A stretch of DNA of 64,000 nucleotides from an uncultured Alphaproteobacteria bacterium (GTDB taxonomy: Bacteria; Pseudomonadota; Alphaproteobacteria; HIMB59; GCA-002718135). Positions 59,721-64,000 of the stretch are shown piece by piece. Each line of letters opens with the position of its first letter. Position 1 is the first letter of the stretch. A model generated the notes under the pieces. The model was not told the DNA's origin. It saw nothing but the letters and a program-made list of their open reading frames with translations, and made no database searches. The position numbers and the translations under genes were made by a program. Location: contig CACJGU010000007.1 of the NCBI GenBank assembly GCA_902593125.1, forward strand, positions 1 to 64,000, read 5' to 3'.

Positions 59721-60275
59721 ATGAGTCCAGTACAAAATCCAGCTTTAGTATTAAATGCAGATTTTAGGCCTCTATCTTATTATCCACTTTCACTTTGTTC
59801 TTGGCAAGATGCAATTAAGTCAGTTTTTTTAGAAAGAGTGTCAATAATAGAAAGTTATGACAAAGTTGTAAATTCGCCTAACCTAACTTTCAGACTACCC
59901 AGTGTAATAGCTCTTAAAGATTATGTCACTCCTCAAAGAAAACCAGCATTTACAAGATTTAATGTTTTTCTAAGAGATAACTTCACTTGTCAATATTGTA
60001 CAAATCGTTTCTCAGCAAATGAATTAACTTTTGATCACTTAATTCCAAAGTGTTTAAACGGCAAAACAACCTGGGAAAATGTTGTTTCTGCATGCACTAC
60101 ATGTAATCTTAAAAAAGGTAGAAAATTAATTCAAAATACAGACATGAAACTTAATAAGAAACCCTTGAGACCAACTTCTTTTCAACTTCAGAATAATGGG
60201 AGAAATTTTCCTCCAAATTTTCTTCATGAAACATGGAGAGATTATTTATATTGGGATACAGAGCTAGAAAATTAA
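59721..60275 (+). CDS. HNH endonuclease
   Basis: VLNADFRPL, FTCQYCTNRFSANELTFDHLIPKCLNGKTTWENVVSACTTCNLKKG. Confidence 0.92.
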   Translation: MSPVQNPALVLNADFRPLSYYPLSLCSWQDAIKSVFLERVSIIESYDKVVNSPNLTFRLPSVIALKDYVTPQRKPAFTRFNVFLRDNFTCQYCTNRFSANELTFDHLIPKCLNGKTTWENVVSACTTCNLKKGRKLIQNTDMKLNKKPLRPTSFQLQNNGRNFPPNFLHETWRDYLYWDTELEN

Positions 60276-60829
60276 ATTTTTTTTGATATCGCAATAGCTG
60301 TTTTACAGCCAAGTTCAATTACCTTAGTCATTAATTTATAACCAGGAGCATTCTCAGCGTCATGCTCGATACCAATATCATGATGCTCTAGTTCATCATC
60401 TCTAAATTTAGAAATAGTCTTTTTTAGATCTTTGTGATCATCCTTTAAAAGTTCAATTTGTTCTTGATAATGTTCACCAATAACTTTCTCCACAGCTACA
60501 GTACATGCCATTGCTGCCTTTTCACCTAGTAATGCTGTAGAAGCTCCGAGAGCAAAACCTGCTATATTCCATACAGGTAAAAGAGCTGTAGGTCTTATTC
60601 TATGTTCCAATATAAGTTCATTAAATTTATCGATATGCTCTTGTTCTTGATCTGCCATATGTTTAATTGTTTTACCTAATTTAGAGTCTTTACCAAAAAT
60701 AGCTATTTGACCATCATAAATTCGGGTTGCTCCATATTCTCCAGCATGATCAACTCGGATAATTTCTTCTAAAATCTGGCGATTAGTAATTTTTTTTTCT
60801 TTAGATTTATACGTTCTTTTTTTTGGCAT
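60272..60829 (-). CDS. coq7: Demethoxyubiquinone hydroxylase Coq7-like
   Basis: IIRVDHAGEYGATRIYDGQ, MADQEQEHIDKF, RDDELEHHDIG di-iron motifs. Confidence 0.92.
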   Translation of the reverse strand: MPKKRTYKSKEKKITNRQILEEIIRVDHAGEYGATRIYDGQIAIFGKDSKLGKTIKHMADQEQEHIDKFNELILEHRIRPTALLPVWNIAGFALGASTALLGEKAAMACTVAVEKVIGEHYQEQIELLKDDHKDLKKTISKFRDDELEHHDIGIEHDAENAPGYKLMTKVIELGCKTAIAISKKI

Positions 60830-61295
60830 GATTTTTATAAATATATAGACCATTAATTATAAAAATAAATAACAATACTATGGTATTAATTGAAGCAGCA
60901 GAAAAACCAAACAAACTCCATACAACTTCATCACAACTAATTACTTGTTTACTAAAAATTTGATCCCTTAATTCATTCGTATCAGAAGATATATTCAGAT
61001 TTGCTGAGCATCCTGCAGGTCCTTTTAACAATTTATTTTCAACACCCACATGCCAAACAGAATAAAAGATCCCATATATTGCGCCAATTTGAATTAAAAA
61101 AGAAACATAATATTTATAACCACTTAAAATAAATAAGGTTATAAGTGATAATATAATAAAAAAATAATAAGGATGCCTTTGTTTAAGGCATAACTCACAA
61201 GGCTGAAGATTAAAAATATACTCAGCAACTAATGCAGAGGATATTGAAATAATACTTATTCCAAGAATAATTAAATACCAATTTCTAAAAATCAT
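60807..61295 (-). CDS. dsbB: Disulfide bond formation protein DsbB-like
   Basis: FNLQPCELCLKQRHPYYFF and multiple TM helices. Confidence 0.88.
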   Translation of the reverse strand: MIFRNWYLIILGISIISISSALVAEYIFNLQPCELCLKQRHPYYFFIILSLITLFILSGYKYYVSFLIQIGAIYGIFYSVWHVGVENKLLKGPAGCSANLNISSDTNELRDQIFSKQVISCDEVVWSLFGFSAASINTIVLLFIFIINGLYIYKNHAKKKNV

Positions 61296-61876
61296 AATAC
61301 TTTTAGTATAAATACACTTACAATTAATAATACAAAAAATAAAATTGTCAGAATATTAAAATAATCATCAATAAATTTTTTAATACTTTCTCCGAAAATA
61401 TAGAGTAATCCAGATACTAAATAAAATCTTGCTCCTCTTGATAATATTGAACAAAAAATAAAAATAATAAAATTTAATTCAAATAGCCCACTTGCAATAG
61501 TAATTACTTTAAATGGAAAAGGAGTAAAACCTGCAATAATTACTATCCAAGCCCCATATAAATTGTATAATTCTTTAAAATTTTGAAGAGAATCATCTAA
61601 GTGATAGAATTCAACTACAATAATTCCAATACTATTAAATAATACAAATCCAATAAAATAACCAAATATACCACCAAGTACAGAAGCTATTGTACATATG
61701 AATGCAAACAAAAAAGCATTTATTCTCTTAGCTAATACCATGGGAATTAAAATAATATCTGGTGGAATAGGAAAGAATGAACTTTCTGCAAACGATATTA
61801 TACCAAGAAACCAAGGTGCTTTTTTCTCTGATGATTTTTTTAATGTCCAGTTGTAAAGGTTTCTAAATATCTTCAT
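61292..61876 (-). CDS. DedA/VTT (YqaA-like) membrane protein
   Basis: ESSFFPIPPDIILIPMVLA, GAWIVIIAGFTPFPFKVITIASG; start moved to MKIFRNLYN after removing tRNA-derived residues. Confidence 0.86.
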   Translation of the reverse strand: MKIFRNLYNWTLKKSSEKKAPWFLGIISFAESSFFPIPPDIILIPMVLAKRINAFLFAFICTIASVLGGIFGYFIGFVLFNSIGIIVVEFYHLDDSLQNFKELYNLYGAWIVIIAGFTPFPFKVITIASGLFELNFIIFIFCSILSRGARFYLVSGLLYIFGESIKKFIDDYFNILTILFFVLLIVSVFILKVL

Positions 61877-61883
61877 TTTTCTT

Positions 61884-61968
61884 TGGTAGGAGTAGAGGGA
61901 ATCGAACCCACACCACCGAAGTGACCGGATTTTGAATCCGGCGCGTCTACCAGTTCCGCCATACTCCC
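61884..61968 (-). tRNA. tRNA-Leu (anticodon CAA), encoded CCA
   Basis: GGGAGTATGGCGGAACTGGTAGACGCGCCGGATTCAAAATCCGG...long variable arm...GTGGGTTCGATTCCCTCTACTCCTACCA. Confidence 0.96.
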
Positions 61969-62080
61969 AGTATTTTTTTGATACTTTTACTTGTTTTTTA
62001 ATAGTAAGTCTATTGGCATATATGAAGTAATTTAATATCAAAAGTGTTGTAAAACCATTATAAAATTTTTATCAATATTA

Positions 62081-62890
62081 ATGATTAATTTAAAATTAAA
62101 AAATTTTCTTAAAAGGATATTAAGACCCTTAAGAGAGATTTTTACTAATTTTTCTCTAATAGATGAGAAGTTAGCAAACTTTAAACTCAAAGAAGATCCA
62201 ATAGATATTGGTGCTAATTTTATAGTCTCAGAAGAAATTCAAGGTGATTATCTTGAATTTGGTGTTTTTAAAGGTAGCTCTTTTGTTAAAGCTTATAATT
62301 CAATTACAAATTATACAAATTTGTGGAGCAACTTTAATAGGACAAAACAAGCTTATAGTGATGAAGAAAGTGCTAAAAAAGCATTTAGTAAAATAAGTAA
62401 TATTAATAGAAAATTTTACGCCTTTGATTCTTTTGAAGGTTTGCCTGAGTTATCAGAAATAGATAAAGATCACCCAAAGTTTACTAAAGGAAGATACAAT
62501 TTTAGCAAAAAGAATTTTATTAAAGTTCTAATTGAAAATAATATTAATTTGAAGAAGGTTGAAATAATAGAAGGTTTTTATGATTCAATCTTAAACGAGA
62601 ATTTAAAAGTAAAATTAAAACTAAATAAAGCTGCAATGATTATGATAGATTGCGATCTATATGAGTCCACAAAAGATGTGCTTAAATTTATAACAGACAT
62701 GGTTCATACTGGAACAGTAATTATTTTCGATGATTGGTATACTTATAAAAGTGATACTAAAAAAGGACAACAATATGCATGTCGTGAATGGTTAAAAAAT
62801 AATACACAAATTAAATTAATTGATTATAAAGTTTCAGGCCCTTTTCAAAAAAGCTTTATAGTAAATATATCAAAATCTAAAAATATTTAA
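62081..62890 (+). CDS. TylF/MycF-like class I SAM-dependent methyltransferase
   Basis: GDYLEFGVFKGSSF, FYAFDSFEGLPE, MIDCDLYESTKDVL, IIFDDWYTY. Confidence 0.82.
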   Translation: MINLKLKNFLKRILRPLREIFTNFSLIDEKLANFKLKEDPIDIGANFIVSEEIQGDYLEFGVFKGSSFVKAYNSITNYTNLWSNFNRTKQAYSDEESAKKAFSKISNINRKFYAFDSFEGLPELSEIDKDHPKFTKGRYNFSKKNFIKVLIENNINLKKVEIIEGFYDSILNENLKVKLKLNKAAMIMIDCDLYESTKDVLKFITDMVHTGTVIIFDDWYTYKSDTKKGQQYACREWLKNNTQIKLIDYKVSGPFQKSFIVNISKSKNI

Positions 62891-63759
62891 CACTTATTTC
62901 TATTATACAGTGCGATAGTACCAGAGGTAATTATAATGAAACAACCTAGAAATGTTGAAATTGAAATATTTTCATTAAAAAAAATTATTCCATAAATACT
63001 TGCCCAAATAATTTGTAAAAAAAGAAATGGGCTTATGATACTACTATATTTTCCAGCAATGTGAAAAGCAGCAGTAAATGACCATGCAGCTATAACTAAA
63101 AAAAAACCTGCAGCTGAAAATAAAATCATTTCATTTAAAGATGGTACTATGGGATCGTAAATAAACAATATATACATAAAAATAGTGAAAGGTAAATATG
63201 AGTAAAATGTATATCCATATGATGAAGCTATATGTGAATACTTACTGACTAAACTAAAACTAATTGCATTTGATGCAGCAACAAATAACATTAGAAAAAC
63301 ATAAATATTTATTACTGAATTTCCTGGTTTTAAAACAATAATAACCCCTAAGAAACCAATTATAATAGCAATCCAACTAATTAAGTTTAATTTTTCTTTC
63401 AAAATAAATTTAGCAAAAATTATAAGAAAGAAAGGAGTCGTTGCTAATAACATTGTAAATATATTTATTGGTATATGTTTTAATGAATAAAATATAATTA
63501 CTATTATTATTATAAAATGAATACCTCTAGCGAGTGGAAGAATATAATATTCTTTTTTTTCTAAAATGATATTTTGCTTTATCCCTTTTATTATGAATAA
63601 ATATAATAGTAAAAATAAAATAGAAATAGTTCCACCAATAGAATAGTAATGATACCATTTATAATCATTTAAACTTAAGTATTTTGTAATAACATCAAAT
63701 GAAGAGCCGCTAAGAGTATTAATAAAGATTAATAGAATACCTGTTAACAGTATTTTCAT
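62887..63759 (-). CDS. EamA/DMT family transporter
   Basis: About ten hydrophobic helices, two EamA-like repeats. Confidence 0.82.
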   Translation of the reverse strand: MKILLTGILLIFINTLSGSSFDVITKYLSLNDYKWYHYYSIGGTISILFLLLYLFIIKGIKQNIILEKKEYYILPLARGIHFIIIIVIIFYSLKHIPINIFTMLLATTPFFLIIFAKFILKEKLNLISWIAIIIGFLGVIIVLKPGNSVINIYVFLMLFVAASNAISFSLVSKYSHIASSYGYTFYSYLPFTIFMYILFIYDPIVPSLNEMILFSAAGFFLVIAAWSFTAAFHIAGKYSSIISPFLFLQIIWASIYGIIFFNENISISTFLGCFIIITSGTIALYNRNKC

Positions 63760-63891
63760 TTATGTACTTTATTTAATTTAATCCAAAAATCATTATTAAT
63801 TTATAGTTAAATAATAAAGATTTCGTTAAATTCCCCCCTTTTCTCATGCCCAGATTTATTTAATAGCTATTTCTTGAATAGAATAAATTAT

Positions 63892-64000
63892 TTATCTGAA
63901 AATGATTCTGCATATTCTTTTATCTTTTCCAACATTGAGTAAACACCATTTCTTCTTCCTGGAGTTAACAAGGTGTTAAGTTGCAACATATCTAGAAGAG
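63892..64000 (-). CDS. sufE: Cysteine desulfuration protein SufE, C-terminal part (runs off window end)
   Basis: Reverse strand reads LLDMLQLNTLLTPGRRNGVYSMLEKIKEYAESFSDK*, similar to SufE C-termini. Confidence 0.65.

Noticed and set aside
61877-62041. ORF-track N-terminus ...WEYGGTGRRAGFKIRSLRWCGFDSLYSYQRK of the DedA gene
   Set aside because: This peptide is antisense-frame translation through tRNA-Leu(CAA) and spacer, a known artefact; the CDS should start near 61876.

Overview
AT-rich alphaproteobacterial chromosome segment with very short intergenic spaces, consistent with a streamlined marine lineage (SAR11/HIMB59-like by composition and content; lineage is inferred). It encodes mostly core functions: ftsY(partial)-mtaB-dapF, ffh-rpsP-rimM-trmD-rplS-leuCDB-asd, a TCA block (sdhCDAB-mdh-sucCDAB-lpd), priA-atpHAGDC, rppH-ctp-rsfS-nadD-proAB-obgE-rpmA-rplU, gloB-metWX, a chorismate mutase-HisC fusion with a TyrA-type dehydrogenase, argH-lysA, and a FadN-like / acyl-CoA ligase / MetY-like / hydrolase cluster. 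Two tRNA genes are present: Arg(UCG) and Leu(CAA). I saw no mobile elements, prophage, CRISPR array or obvious defence or secretion system. The least ordinary signals are: (1) a GC-enriched ~139-nt element at 15592-15730 closed by a perfect 8-bp inverted repeat, which looks like an unassigned structured RNA; (2) a SAM-II-like riboswitch upstream of metX with a possible SD-masking platform; (3) six of eight convergent gene junctions overlapping by exactly the palindrome TTAA, so both stop codons share four bases; (4) rsfS apparently initiating at AUU; (5) a symmetric hairpin in the ffh leader; (6) a 46-aa ORF with a 13-A run. All calls come from reading the sequence and supplied ORFs; no database search was run.
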